A DNA stretch of 64,000 nucleotides from JAKAWQ01 sp035509315 (GCA_035509315.1 DATJLS010000080.1:62001-126000); one strand, 5' to 3'; positions 51,509-61,656 are shown, counted from the first letter of the stretch. Notes: a model not told the origin generated them from the sequence alone. Numbers and translations are program-made.

Positions 51509-52404
51509 ATTCGTCCAAGCAGCAGGGCGAAGGCGAGAGCGAGGCCGACATCGCGGTTGGCCTTGAAAAGGGCGAGGCAGCGCGCGGGATCGTCGATATC
51601 GAGCAAGAGGACCTGGCGGACGAGCAGCGCCGCCGGCAATGCCAGGCCGGCGAAATACCAGGCCGAGAGGTGCGCAAGGTGGCCCGCCAGCACGAGAAGA
51701 GCCAGCATCACGGCATAGCAGAGCGCGAGGAACGGCCGCGTGCGGCGGCCCAACAGCAGGGCGGTGGAACCGATGCCGAGGAGGGCATCGTCCTCCCGAT
51801 CCTGATGGGCATAGATCGTGTCGTAGCCCAGGATCCAGGCAATGGTCGCGACATAGAGCGCGAGCGCCGCACCGCTCATTCTTCCCGCGGCGGCGGCATA
51901 GCCGAGCGGCGCTCCCCAGCCGAAGGTGAAGCCGAGCACGATCTGCGGCCAGGAGGTGATCCGCTTGGCCAGCGGATAGAGCCCGACGAGGACGAGCGAA
52001 CCCACGCCGAGCATCTCGGCGAGCGGATCGAGCGCCAGCAGGATGGCGAGCCCGATGACCAGAAGCAGGACGAGGAAGAACGCCGCTTCACGGAGCGAAA
52101 GCGCGCCGGAGGCAAGCGGCCGGCCGGCCGTGCGGGTCACGCGCCGGTCGAGATCGCGGTCCCACATATCGTTCACAACGCAGCCGGCCGCGCGCATCAC
52201 CACCGAGCCGGCCGCGAAGAGAAGGACGAGGACGAGTGACCGCCCCGCCGGCGCGCGGGCGAGCAGGATGCCGGCGAGGCCGGGCAGGAAGAGGAGCCAG
52301 GCGCCGATCGGACGGTCGAGCCGGGCCAGCAACGCATAGGGACGCCAGGCCGAGGGCAGTCGCGCCACCCAGCCGCCGGCGGCGATATCGGTATGCTCGC
52401 TCAT
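51505..52404 (-). CDS. ubiA: 4-hydroxybenzoate polyprenyltransferase
   Basis: A 299-residue inner-membrane prenyltransferase with eight or nine helices. The two Asp-rich motifs are NDMWDRDLDRRVTRTAGRPL and YDTIYAHQDREDD; RLDRPIGAWLLFLPGLAG is the family N-terminal stretch. It attaches the polyprenyl tail to 4-hydroxybenzoate in ubiquinone synthesis. It is convergent with the DUF3035-like gene and divergent from rsmE, with a 21-base spacer that must hold closely packed signals. Confidence 0.95.
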   Translation of the reverse strand: MSEHTDIAAGGWVARLPSAWRPYALLARLDRPIGAWLLFLPGLAGILLARAPAGRSLVLVLLFAAGSVVMRAAGCVVNDMWDRDLDRRVTRTAGRPLASGALSLREAAFFLVLLLVIGLAILLALDPLAEMLGVGSLVLVGLYPLAKRITSWPQIVLGFTFGWGAPLGYAAAAGRMSGAALALYVATIAWILGYDTIYAHQDREDDALLGIGSTALLLGRRTRPFLALCYAVMLALLVLAGHLAHLSAWYFAGLALPAALLVRQVLLLDIDDPARCLALFKANRDVGLALAFALLLGRI

Positions 52405-52425
52405 CGGACTAATCTCCCTTCCGCC

Positions 52426-53142
52426 ATGCGAGGGTCAATCCGGCTTTTCGTCAGCGTTCCCCTCGCGCCCGGCGAGGCCCCCCTGCTCGATCCGGCCCAG
52501 GCGCATTATCTGGGTGCCGTGATGCGCCGGCGCACTGGGGACGAGGTGGCGTTGTTCAATGGAAGCGACGGCGAATTCCTGGCACGGATCACGATGATCT
52601 CGGCCAAGGGCGGGCGGCTCGCCGTCGAACGCCAGCTCCGCCCGCAAGGCGCCGAGCCCGGACCATGGCTTGCATTCGCGATCATCAAGCGCGCGGCCGT
52701 TGAATTGCTGGTTCAGAAGGCGACCGAGCTTGGCGCCGAGCGGCTGCTGCCCTTCCGCGCCGACCGTTCGGCGGCAGCCCTTCCGAATCCGGCACGGCTC
52801 ACGGCCATCGCGACCGAGGCGGCGGAGCAGTCCGAACGGATGACCCGCCCCGAGATTGTTCCGCCCGCAACGCTTGCCGGCCTCCTCGCCGCATGGCCGG
52901 CCGATCGCCCGCTCTTCGCGGCGATCGAGCGGCGGGCAGCGCCGCCGCTGTGCCCCTGCGGAACACGGGGCGGCCTGCTGGTCGGCCCGGAAGGCGGCTT
53001 CACGGACCGGGAGCTTGACCTCCTCGCGCGCAGCCCGTTTGTTCGCGCCATCTCTCTCGGCCCCCGCATCCTGCGCGCGGAGACCGCGGCGATCGCCGGG
53101 CTCGCGCTTCTCGCCGCGCCGACCGGCGGACCCACGGTCTGA
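52426..53142 (+). CDS. rsmE: 16S rRNA (uracil-1498-N3)-methyltransferase
   Basis: A 238-residue SPOUT-class RsmE. The N-terminal PUA-like domain starts IRLFVSVPL and contains HYLGAVMRRRTGDEVALFNG; the SPOUT domain contains QKATELGAERLLPF, TEAAEQSERM, LLVGPEGGFTDRELDLLA and ISLGPRILRAETA (the trefoil knot SAM site). It methylates U1498 of 16S rRNA. The start is ATG 52426, near divergent ubiA; upstream in-frame Met codons lie in the ubiA coding sequence. Confidence 0.95.
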   Translation: MRGSIRLFVSVPLAPGEAPLLDPAQAHYLGAVMRRRTGDEVALFNGSDGEFLARITMISAKGGRLAVERQLRPQGAEPGPWLAFAIIKRAAVELLVQKATELGAERLLPFRADRSAAALPNPARLTAIATEAAEQSERMTRPEIVPPATLAGLLAAWPADRPLFAAIERRAAPPLCPCGTRGGLLVGPEGGFTDRELDLLARSPFVRAISLGPRILRAETAAIAGLALLAAPTGGPTV

Positions 53143-53190
53143 GCTGCTGGCTGCATTTCCGAAAGTCTGGCCCGAACGTTTGGAAGGACG

Positions 53191-54555
53191 ATGTCGAATC
53201 CTGGAGACGCCGATACCACGCCGATCCTTTCGACGGCTCAGCTTGCGGACTATATCGCCGCCGGCTGCAAGCCGCCCGGCACGTTTCGTATCGGCACCGA
53301 GCACGAGAAATTCGGTTTCCGCTGTGCGAATTTTTCACCCCCGCCCTATGCGCCCAACGGCATTCGCGCCGTGCTCGAAGGGCTCGCCGCCAATACGGGC
53401 GCCAAGCCGATCCTCGATCAGGGCCAGCCGATCGGGCTCAAGCTTGAAGAGGGAGAGATCTCGCTCGAGCCGGGCGGGCAGTTCGAGCTTTCGGGCGCGC
53501 CGGTCGAGACGCTGCACGAAACGCGCGCGGAGCTCGCATGGCATTTCGCCAGCCTCGACAAGATTGCAGCGCCGCTCGGCATCGGGTTCGTCCCGCTCGG
53601 CTTTCATCCACTCGCGACCCGAGAAGCAATGGCATGGATGCCGAAGAGCCGCTACGCGATCATGCGCGCCTATATGCCGAAGGTCGGCCACCGCGGGCTC
53701 GACATGATGCTCCGCACCTGCACGGTGCAGGTCAATCTCGACTATGCCTCGGAAGAGGATATGGTGCGGAAGCTTCGCGTCGCGCTTTGCCTGCAGCCGC
53801 TGGCAAGCGCGCTCTTCGCCAATTCGCCTTTCTCCGAAGGCAAGCCGAACGGCTTTCTTTCTCTTCGTGCCGAAATCTGGCGCGACACCGACCCTGACCG
53901 CACCGGCATCCCGGCCACCTTCTTCGAGAAGGGGTTCGGCTTCGAGCGTTATGTCGAATGGCTCCTGGACGTGCCCATGTATTTCATCCGCCGGCGCGGA
54001 GCCTATCTCGACCTCGCGGGACGGAGTTTTCGCGACTTCATGGCCGGCCGCCTGCCCGAGGCGAAGGGCGAGAGGGCGAGCCTCGGCGATTTCGCCGACC
54101 ATATGACCACCGTCTTCACCGATGTGCGACTGAAGCGCTTCCTCGAGATGCGCGGGGCGGACGCATCGAGCCCGGCACTCATGCTCGCGCAATCCGCGCT
54201 CTGGGTCGGATTGCTCTACGACCCGGCCGCGCTTGCCACCACGGCCGCGCTGATCGCACGCCACCCATGGCAGGAATTCGTGGCGTTGCGCGATCAGGTT
54301 CCGCGTCTTGCGCTCGCGACGCCGTGGCAGGGCGGGACATTGCGCGACCTCGCCCGCGACGTGGTGGCAATCGCCGCCGATGGCCTGGCCGCGCGCGGGC
54401 GGCGAAACAGTGCCGGCGAGGATGAACGCATCTATCTCGCGCCGCTGCAGGAAATCGCCGAGGGTGCGCCGACCGCGGCCGAACACTGGCTCACATGCTT
54501 CCATGGCCCCTGGAAAGGCGATGTCCGCCCGATCTTCAAGGAAGCAAAGGTTTGA
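53191..54555 (+). CDS. gshA: Glutamate-cysteine ligase, plant/alphaproteobacterial type
   Basis: A 454-residue GCL of the plant/alphaproteobacterial family (GCS2-like). Family marks: FRIGTEHEKFGFR, GLKLEEGEISLEPGGQFELS, YMPKVGHRGLDMMLRTCTVQ, VNLDYASEEDMVRKLR and WLLDVPMYFIRRRGAYLDL. It catalyses the first step of glutathione synthesis. It follows rsmE by 48 bases, an order seen in other alphaproteobacteria. The palindromic element 54607-54719 lies just after the stop. Confidence 0.95.
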   Translation: MSNPGDADTTPILSTAQLADYIAAGCKPPGTFRIGTEHEKFGFRCANFSPPPYAPNGIRAVLEGLAANTGAKPILDQGQPIGLKLEEGEISLEPGGQFELSGAPVETLHETRAELAWHFASLDKIAAPLGIGFVPLGFHPLATREAMAWMPKSRYAIMRAYMPKVGHRGLDMMLRTCTVQVNLDYASEEDMVRKLRVALCLQPLASALFANSPFSEGKPNGFLSLRAEIWRDTDPDRTGIPATFFEKGFGFERYVEWLLDVPMYFIRRRGAYLDLAGRSFRDFMAGRLPEAKGERASLGDFADHMTTVFTDVRLKRFLEMRGADASSPALMLAQSALWVGLLYDPAALATTAALIARHPWQEFVALRDQVPRLALATPWQGGTLRDLARDVVAIAADGLAARGRRNSAGEDERIYLAPLQEIAEGAPTAAEHWLTCFHGPWKGDVRPIFKEAKV

Positions 54556-54606
54556 GAAGGAAAGATCGACCGGGCTGAAGACGGAGCCCGAGAGTTCTCC
54601 AGATCG

Positions 54607-54719
54607 ATATGACTTCTGGCGGAATCGCGGGTTCCGCCGACAAGCCGGCAGGGCCCGGGGGCGAAGCGATCCGCGAAAGCCCAAAGGGAAGCCCAAACGG
54701 AAGTCATCGCGCTCTGGCC
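54607..54719 (+). repeat. Palindromic element 2, copy 2
   Basis: TGACTTC (54610-54616) and GAAGTCA (54700-54706) form the outer arms. Inside is a perfect 7-bp hairpin GGCGGAA-TCGCGGG-TTCCGCC (54618-54638) and CGATCCGCGAAAGC. The left arm, GACTTCTGGCGGAATCGC, is almost identical to that at 45692. It lies after gshA and before the convergent AraC-type gene and could end both transcripts. Confidence 0.5.
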
Positions 54720-54742
54720 GCCTCGGCAGCCGGTGCTGCTCA

Positions 54743-55654
54743 TCACGCCTGACTCGTGCGCCATTGGCTCGGCGTGAACCCGGTCGCGCGCCTGAAAGCG
54801 ACGCCGAAGGTCGTCTGACTCGCATAGCCGACGCACAATGCGATTTCGGTCAGGCCCATCGCTGGATGCGAGGCCATCATCTCCTTGGCCCGCTCAACCC
54901 GTTGCTGCGTGAGCCAGGCATGCGGAGGCAGCCCGGTCGATCGCTTGAACGCGCGGCAAAAATGATGCGACGAAAGATGGGCAAGACTGGCAAGCTCCCG
55001 CAATGACACATCGCGAGCGAGCTGGTCGCGCATATAGGTTTGGACGGATTTGAGAACCCTGGGTGCCAACCCCCCGCGCCGATGCGATTCCGGCTGCCGG
55101 CGATCGCGCATGTTTGACCAGCGGCGAATAAGATGCATGCCGATGGTCATCCCAATACTATCGAACATCAGCTGATTCGCCCCGCCGACACCCTGCATCT
55201 CACCGATCAGCAGTGCCGCGCAATGTTCGAGAAAATCATCTTGTTCCCCCAGGGGATTGATGAGTTCCAAGGCGCCGGAAAATGAGGATGGAAGCATCTC
55301 GCCGGCCAGTTTCCGAAGGAGGGCGTCCGGAACATAGATATGAAGGATGCGCCAGGGGCCCGAGACCACAGCCCGCGTGCGAGGACCGGCAGCCACGATC
55401 AGAGCACGTCCGCTTTGCCACGGACCCGCGGTGATCTGGCGATCCTCGACGAAGGAATCACACATGTAATTCGACAAACCGACGGCAACCAGGTGTGTGG
55501 TTGGGCTCGGCGCGGCGCAGACTTCGGTCATGCCTGGCATATCGCGCTCCCACAGGGCAGCGGAGATGGTCGCCGTCATCTCCGGAGACGTGGTGGTCGG
55601 ATCGAATCCGAACCATCCCGTCATCCGCTCGATCAGCGTTACGCCATTTCTCAT
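54743..55654 (-). CDS. AraC-family transcriptional regulator
   Basis: A 303-residue protein with a C-terminal double helix-turn-helix (about residues 200-300): LRELASLAHLSSHHFCRAFK and LTEIALCVGYASQTTFGVAF followed by RATGFTPSQWR. The N-terminal part (1-190) contains a cupin-like pattern (HLVAVGLSNYMCDSF, GRALIVAAGPRTRAVV), probably the effector domain. It is divergent from the AhpD-like gene across a 221-base spacer and probably controls it. The effector is unknown. Confidence 0.9.
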   Translation of the reverse strand: MRNGVTLIERMTGWFGFDPTTTSPEMTATISAALWERDMPGMTEVCAAPSPTTHLVAVGLSNYMCDSFVEDRQITAGPWQSGRALIVAAGPRTRAVVSGPWRILHIYVPDALLRKLAGEMLPSSFSGALELINPLGEQDDFLEHCAALLIGEMQGVGGANQLMFDSIGMTIGMHLIRRWSNMRDRRQPESHRRGGLAPRVLKSVQTYMRDQLARDVSLRELASLAHLSSHHFCRAFKRSTGLPPHAWLTQQRVERAKEMMASHPAMGLTEIALCVGYASQTTFGVAFRRATGFTPSQWRTSQA

Positions 55655-55875
55655 CGCCTTGTTTCCTGTGGCGCCCGCGCCGTTCCACCTTGGCTGAAAT
55701 CCCCCGTAAAGTTACACAAGCAAGCAATGAGCCCGCAAGGACATTTGCCGAAGGGCAAAGGAAACGGCCCAGCTTTGGCGCAAAGCCGGCAGAGTGGGCG
55801 CACTCCGTACAGAGCGCGGAATGATGGAGATGCTAGGTTCCGGTGTCCCTTCGACAATTTTGAAAAGGAAAGCCG

Positions 55876-56427
55876 ATGTCCCGCATCCCGACGCCCGCGA
55901 CGATTGAGGCCGCGCCCCAGACTGCTCGGCCTTTGCTCGAGGCGGTCAAGAAGCAGCTCGGCACGGTGCCCAACATGTTCCGGCTCATCGCGAACAGCCC
56001 GGCTTCCCTGGAGGGATATCTCGGAATGTCCGGCGCGCTCGCCAAGGGAACCCTCCCGGCCGCGACCCGGGAGCGCATCGCGCTTGCAATTGCCGAGATC
56101 AATGGTTGCAGCTATTGCCTCTCCGCCCATACCTATATTGGCAAGAATCTCGCCAGGCTCGATGACGCCGAGATCGAGACTAATAGAAGCGGCGCCTCCA
56201 ACGATTCGAAGGCCGACGCCGCAGTTCGTTTTGCCGTGAAAATCGTGCGCGAGCACGGTCATGTCAGCGAGAGCGATCTGCACGCTGCGAAGCTCGCTGG
56301 CTATGATGATGCGCAATTGATCGAGATCGTTCAGCACGTCGCGCTCAATACCTGGACGAATTATCTGAATGAGGTCGTCAAGACCGATATCGATTTCCCG
56401 CCAGTCACCGCACGCGATGCAGCCTGA
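55876..56427 (+). CDS. AhpD/carboxymuconolactone decarboxylase family protein
   Basis: A 183-residue CMD-family protein. The redox CxxC with a following His is in INGCSYCLSAHTYIGKN (about residues 75-91), like AhpD. Flanking helices contain LAKGTLPAATRERIALAIAE and LIEIVQHVALNTWTNYLNE. AhpD-type proteins reduce peroxides, sometimes with lipoyl partners. AAAGGAAAG precedes ATG 55876. It is divergent from the AraC-type regulator, which suggests an inducible peroxide or electrophile response; that is inference. Confidence 0.88.
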   Translation: MSRIPTPATIEAAPQTARPLLEAVKKQLGTVPNMFRLIANSPASLEGYLGMSGALAKGTLPAATRERIALAIAEINGCSYCLSAHTYIGKNLARLDDAEIETNRSGASNDSKADAAVRFAVKIVREHGHVSESDLHAAKLAGYDDAQLIEIVQHVALNTWTNYLNEVVKTDIDFPPVTARDAA

Positions 56428-56437
56428 GCGCGAGAGT

Positions 56438-56536
56438 GGGATGCGTTCGCTCTCGGACACGTATCCCGCTCTCATCATTCGTTTTTCCCGCGCGATTCAG
56501 ATCTACGGTTGAGTCCATCTTCGGCCGTCACGCTCT
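56438..56536 (-). repeat. Dispersed repeat 1, copy D
   Basis: Reverse-orientation copy. On the minus strand it begins AGAGCGTGACGGCCGAAG, has GATCTGAATCGCGCGGGAAA and ends with the hairpin GGGATaCGT ... ACGcATCCC. It follows the AhpD-like stop by ten bases and precedes the hydrolase gene. Confidence 0.75.
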
Positions 56537-56601
56537 GGCCTTTTCCGCCCTCTCACGCTCATCGCCCGCACACGAGGCCTAATCCTGCTGGAGACAAATC
56601 C

Positions 56602-57516
56602 ATGGTATCCCGGCACTCCGTCGTGACATCCCAAGTGTCACCGCAGCAAGTCAAGTTCCGTAGCGTCACGATCAATGGGCTCGGTATCGCCTATCGGGAG
56701 GCAGGTCCTGCCGATGGCCCGAAGCTCGTGCTTTTGCATGGTTTCCCTTCCTCCTCCCATCAATATCGCAACCTGGTTCCGGCCCTGGCTAACGCGTTTC
56801 ACGTCATAGCGCCGGATTATCAGGGTTTCGGGAACAGTGATGCCCCGGACCCTGAATCCTACAAATACACGTTCGATGCATTGGCAGATACGATAGAGGA
56901 GCTCCTCGCGACGGTCGGGTTTTCGCGCTACGGCCTGTTCGTGCAGGACTATGGAGGCCCGGTTGGCTTTCGGATCGCAACCCGACGCCCCGACGCCATC
57001 GAATGGCTGATCGTCCAGAATTCGAATGCCTATGAGGAAGGGTTCACGTCGGCTTGGGACGGTTTACGCGGCGCCCTTTGGAAGAACCGCTCGGCGGAAA
57101 CGGAGAAGCCGTTGCGTGGCTTCCTGACCTACGACGCCATTAAAAGTTTCTATCTGCATGGAGCAGCCCATCCGGAGCTGGTCAGTCCCGATACCTGGGA
57201 GTCGGATTATGCTTTCATGCAACGACCACATGCGGCGCGCATGAATCTCGACCTCTTCTACGACTATCGCACGAACGTCGCCCTCTACCCGCAATGGCAA
57301 GCCTTCCTCCGCAAAACTCAACCGAAGACGCTGATCTTCTGGGGCCAAAGCGACATATTCTTTACTCCCGAGGGAGGTGAGGCCTTTCTGCGTGACCTCC
57401 CCACGGCGGAGCTGCACCGTCTGGCTGGCGGCCATTTTGCGGTCGAAGACAATCTCGAATACATCGCCGATGCCATGATGCGCTTCCATGAGTCTTCCGT
57501 CGCCGCGATTCGCTGA
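56602..57516 (+). CDS. Alpha/beta hydrolase (haloalkane dehalogenase/epoxide hydrolase-like)
   Basis: A 304-residue hydrolase. VLLHGFPSSSHQYRNL contains the HG-P oxyanion loop. The nucleophile elbow is FVQDYGGPVGF, with Asp116 instead of Ser, which marks the dehalogenase/epoxide-hydrolase branch. The acid is likely in WGQSDIFFTPEG and the catalytic His in LAGGHFAVED. The cap domain carries LRGFLTYDAIKSFYLHGA. GGAGAC precedes ATG 56602. The natural substrate (haloalkane, epoxide or ester) is not known. Confidence 0.88.
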   Translation: MVSRHSVVTSQVSPQQVKFRSVTINGLGIAYREAGPADGPKLVLLHGFPSSSHQYRNLVPALANAFHVIAPDYQGFGNSDAPDPESYKYTFDALADTIEELLATVGFSRYGLFVQDYGGPVGFRIATRRPDAIEWLIVQNSNAYEEGFTSAWDGLRGALWKNRSAETEKPLRGFLTYDAIKSFYLHGAAHPELVSPDTWESDYAFMQRPHAARMNLDLFYDYRTNVALYPQWQAFLRKTQPKTLIFWGQSDIFFTPEGGEAFLRDLPTAELHRLAGGHFAVEDNLEYIADAMMRFHESSVAAIR

Positions 57517-57542
57517 CCGAACTGGCGAACGATTCTCACAAC

Positions 57543-57818
57543 GTGTCATCGGCGCCGCCGCATGTCGGAGTGATGGATGATGCCTGGGGCGCGATGATGG
57601 TCGCTGCGCAGAACGGCGATTCGGCTGCTTATCGCCGCCTTCTTCTGGAAGTGTCTTCCTGGCTTCGGCATTATCATGGGTGTCGGTCTCGCGCCGTCGT
57701 GATGGACGTGCTCGTGGAGGATACCCTCACTGCCCTTCATGAGAAGCGCCATACCTATCAACCATCCCGCCCCTTTCGAGATTGGTTGATTGCCATCGCG
57801 CGATATAAGGCAAAATAG
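57543..57818 (+). pseudogene. Truncated ECF sigma factor (region 2 only)
   Basis: A 91-residue open frame (GTG start) with a sigma-70 region 2-like sequence: WGAMMVAAQNGDSAAYRRLL, VEDTLTALHEKRHTYQP and SRPFRDWLIAIARYKAK. In ECF factors this is followed by a linker and region 4, but here a TAG stop comes directly after the core-binding helix. Translation past the stop gives HRKRSRCIGPEF and no region 4 before the convergent dehydratase gene. It is probably a decayed sigma gene. A short expressed domain cannot be excluded. Confidence 0.7.
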
Positions 57819-57860
57819 CACCGCAAGCGATCGCGTTGCATCGGCCCGGAATTCGATCAA

Positions 57861-58886
57861 TCAATCTTTCGCCAGAGCCCAACTCCGGAAAAGCGATAGA
57901 TCGATATTGCCCCCGGTAAGCACGAGGCCGATGCGCCTTCCGGCCTGGTGCGCGCGCTCCTTGAGCAGGGCCGCGAGCGGTGCCGCGCCGGCGCCTTCGG
58001 CGAGATTGTGCGTTGCTCTCCAGTAGGCACGGATCGCCTCGGCGATTTCTTCGTCCGTGACCGTGACAATGCGCGCCGCGCCGCCACGGATGATGGCAAG
58101 CGCCGTCTCGTCCGGCATTCGGACGGCGATGCCGTCCGCCAGGGTATCCGCGCGGTTCAAGACCACGATGTGCCCGGCAGCGAGCGAGCGTGCATAAGGA
58201 TCGGCACCGCTGCTCTGCACCCCGATGATCTCGGTGGCGTGGCCGAGAAGATCACGCACGCCGATCGCGCCGCAGATTCCCGAGCCAAGTCCGATTGGGA
58301 CATAGAGCGCATCGAGCTTCGGCGCGGCGCGAAGAAATTCGAGCGCCCAGGTCGCGACACCGAGCACGAGATCGGGATGGAAGGACGGGACGAAGATGAG
58401 ATTTTCAGCCGCGGCAAGACGGAATGCCTCCTCGCGCGCGGCCTCGAAATCCTGGCCATGGACGACAAGACGGGCGCCGAAGCCCTGCATCAGGTTGTTC
58501 TTTTCGGTACTGTTTCCTTCCGGAACCACGACGGTCACGTCCACGCCCATGGCTTGGCCGGCATAGGCGAGAGACTGGCCGTGATTGCCGCGGGTGGCCG
58601 AGATCACGCCTTTGAGGTCTGGGTGCGCGCGGCGAAGCCTCTCGAGATGGACGAGACCGCCACGCACCTTGAACGCGCCGACAGGCGTGTGATTTTCATG
58701 CTTGACCCAAACTTCCGCCCCGGCAAGCGCGGAGAGAAGCGGCCAGGGTTGCTGCGGGGTGGGCGGAAAATGGGTCCGGATAAGAGCCAAAGCCGATTCG
58801 AGCTCTGCTGCGGAAAATGTCTTTGCCGACACTGCTGCAAATGCGCGGCGAATGTCGGCGCGAGGGTCATTGGAGAGATGCGGCAT
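57861..58886 (-). CDS. Threonine/serine dehydratase-like PLP enzyme
   Basis: A 341-residue fold-type II PLP protein. The Schiff-base lysine is in HTPVGAFKVRGG, the substrate loop is SATRGNHGQSLAY, and a phosphate-binding stretch is YVPIGLGSGICGA. There is no C-terminal ACT-like regulatory domain, so it resembles catabolic threonine dehydratase or serine racemase-like enzymes. It would deaminate threonine or serine to a 2-oxo acid. The 42-base spacer separates it from the sigma fragment. Confidence 0.88.
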   Translation of the reverse strand: MPHLSNDPRADIRRAFAAVSAKTFSAAELESALALIRTHFPPTPQQPWPLLSALAGAEVWVKHENHTPVGAFKVRGGLVHLERLRRAHPDLKGVISATRGNHGQSLAYAGQAMGVDVTVVVPEGNSTEKNNLMQGFGARLVVHGQDFEAAREEAFRLAAAENLIFVPSFHPDLVLGVATWALEFLRAAPKLDALYVPIGLGSGICGAIGVRDLLGHATEIIGVQSSGADPYARSLAAGHIVVLNRADTLADGIAVRMPDETALAIIRGGAARIVTVTDEEIAEAIRAYWRATHNLAEGAGAAPLAALLKERAHQAGRRIGLVLTGGNIDLSLFRSWALAKD

Positions 58887-59004
58887 CAGCCGCCTGGGGC
58901 AGAAATATGAGGAGGAAAAATAGTGGGAAGAAAAATCATCGCGGTCTTCCGGGCGAGGCGAACGGCGCCGCCCGAAAGAGCCGCGGGAAGCGATCCGTGT
59001 ACGG

Positions 59005-59208
59005 TCAGAGCGCGCGCAGGTTGGTGGCCGATGCCTTGCCGCGCTCCATGCTGATCTCGTAGCTGATGCGCTGACCTTCGTTCAGCCCCTTGAGACCTGC
59101 CGACTGGACCGCGGTGATGTGGACGAACACATCCTTTCCGCCGTCCTGCGGCACGATGAACCCATAGCCCTTGGTCTGGTTGAACCACTTCACGGTGCCC
59201 ATAGCCAT
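59005..59208 (-). CDS. Cold-shock protein (CspA family)
   Basis: A 67-residue single cold-shock domain. RNP1 is KGYGFIVPQ and RNP2 is DVFVHITAV; GTVKWFNQTKG opens the domain. It binds single-stranded RNA and DNA, acting as an RNA chaperone. GGAGATGAG precedes the ATG at 59208. The spacer to groEL (303 bases, which also contains the groEL terminators) leaves room for a long leader, as in temperature-regulated csp mRNAs; no structure can be assigned by eye. Confidence 0.95.
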   Translation of the reverse strand: MAMGTVKWFNQTKGYGFIVPQDGGKDVFVHITAVQSAGLKGLNEGQRISYEISMERGKASATNLRAL

Positions 59209-59400
59209 GAAACACTCATCTCCGTCATTGCAACAGCGCGACGATGCGCTGCCTGGAAAACAATCGGGCATTCTCGACGTCTTGAAGGCCCGTCCGCACG
59301 ACGGAGGCACCGCAAGCGAGGCCAGAAAGTCGATTGCAGGGGATATGTGGCGCAGAAACCGGCTTTCCTGTCAATCTCACTGTCGTGACCGGCTGGCCCG

Positions 59401-59439
59401 AGAAAAGACAGGGGGCAGCCCCTCGCAGGTCTGCCCCCC
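59401..59439 (-). terminator. Rho-independent terminator downstream of groEL
   Basis: Minus-strand hairpin with the perfect 8-bp stem CTGCCCCC/GGGGGCAG (59431-59438 and 59411-59418 on the plus strand), followed on the minus strand by TGTCTTTTCT. It lies 73 bases after the groEL stop and before the cspA leader. Confidence 0.75.
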
Positions 59440-59465
59440 GCCGCGTCATTCGGAAATCTCGTGAC

Positions 59466-59504
59466 GGAGAGCGCGATTCGCCCGCTGAAGCGATCGCACT
59501 CTCC
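59466..59504 (-). terminator. Second hairpin directly after groEL
   Basis: GGAGAG and GCGAT on the left (59466-59477) pair with ATCGC and CTCTCC on the right (59493-59504) with one mismatch. It lies 8 bases after the groEL stop. There is no T-run, so it may stabilise the mRNA end instead of terminating it. Confidence 0.5.
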
Positions 59505-59511
59505 CGGACGA

Positions 59512-61152
<1,641 letters not shown>

Positions 61153-61202
61153 CTCTTTTCTTTCCTTCTCCGGATTAGCTTTTCAAGCGGCGTAGCTCGC
61201 GT

Positions 61203-61517
61203 TCAGGCGGCCTTCTTCTTCGCCGCCGCGCCCTCGACCACACCCATCACGTCGGATTCCTTCATGATGAGCAGCTCCTCGCCGTCGAGCTTGACTTCGG
61301 TGCCCGACCACTTGCCGAACAGGATGCGGTCGCCGGGGCTGAGATCGAGCGCGACGAGCTCCCCCTTATCGTTGCGGGCGCCGGGCCCGACGGCCACGAC
61401 TTCACCCTCCATCGGCTTTTCCTTGGCCGTATCGGGAATTATGATGCCGCCGGCCGTCTTTTCCTCGGCAGTCAACCGGCGGACGACGACGCGGTCGTGC
61501 AACGGACGGAATTTCAT
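61203..61517 (-). CDS. groES: Co-chaperonin GroES
   Basis: A 104-residue Hsp10. MKFRPLHDRVVVRRLTAEEK, the mobile-loop motif TAGGIIIPDTAKEKP and LSPGDRILFGKWSGTEVKLDG are typical. GGGAGC precedes ATG 61517. It caps GroEL rings. The C-terminal extension is Ala/Lys-rich (GAAAKKKAA). Confidence 0.97.
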   Translation of the reverse strand: MKFRPLHDRVVVRRLTAEEKTAGGIIIPDTAKEKPMEGEVVAVGPGARNDKGELVALDLSPGDRILFGKWSGTEVKLDGEELLIMKESDVMGVVEGAAAKKKAA

Positions 61518-61599
61518 TCGGATCGCTCCCCAATCTGTTGCAGCGCAATGCAAAACACTCTCTCCAGCCTCTGCCTTGTCGGCCGCCTGGCCGGCATTG

Positions 61600-61626
61600 T
61601 TGGCACTCCAGGCCGGTGAGTGCCAG
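61600..61626 (-). promoter_or_regulatory. CIRCE operator (HrcA binding site)
   Basis: TTGGCACTC (61600-61608), nine bases and GAGTGCCAG (61618-61626) form the CIRCE inverted repeat with the canonical 9-base spacer. It sits directly downstream of the groES promoter, where HrcA would repress transcription. The hrcA gene is not in this window. Confidence 0.92.
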
Positions 61627-61627
61627 C

Positions 61628-61656
61628 GATCTAGGCGGAGCGGGAAGCGCTGTCAA
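61628..61656 (-). promoter_or_regulatory. Sigma-70-type promoter of groESL
   Basis: Minus strand: TTGACA (61656-61651), 17-base spacer, TAGATC (61633-61628). The -35 is perfect and the -10 matches in four of six positions. The CIRCE begins two bases downstream, overlapping the transcription start. Confidence 0.8.
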
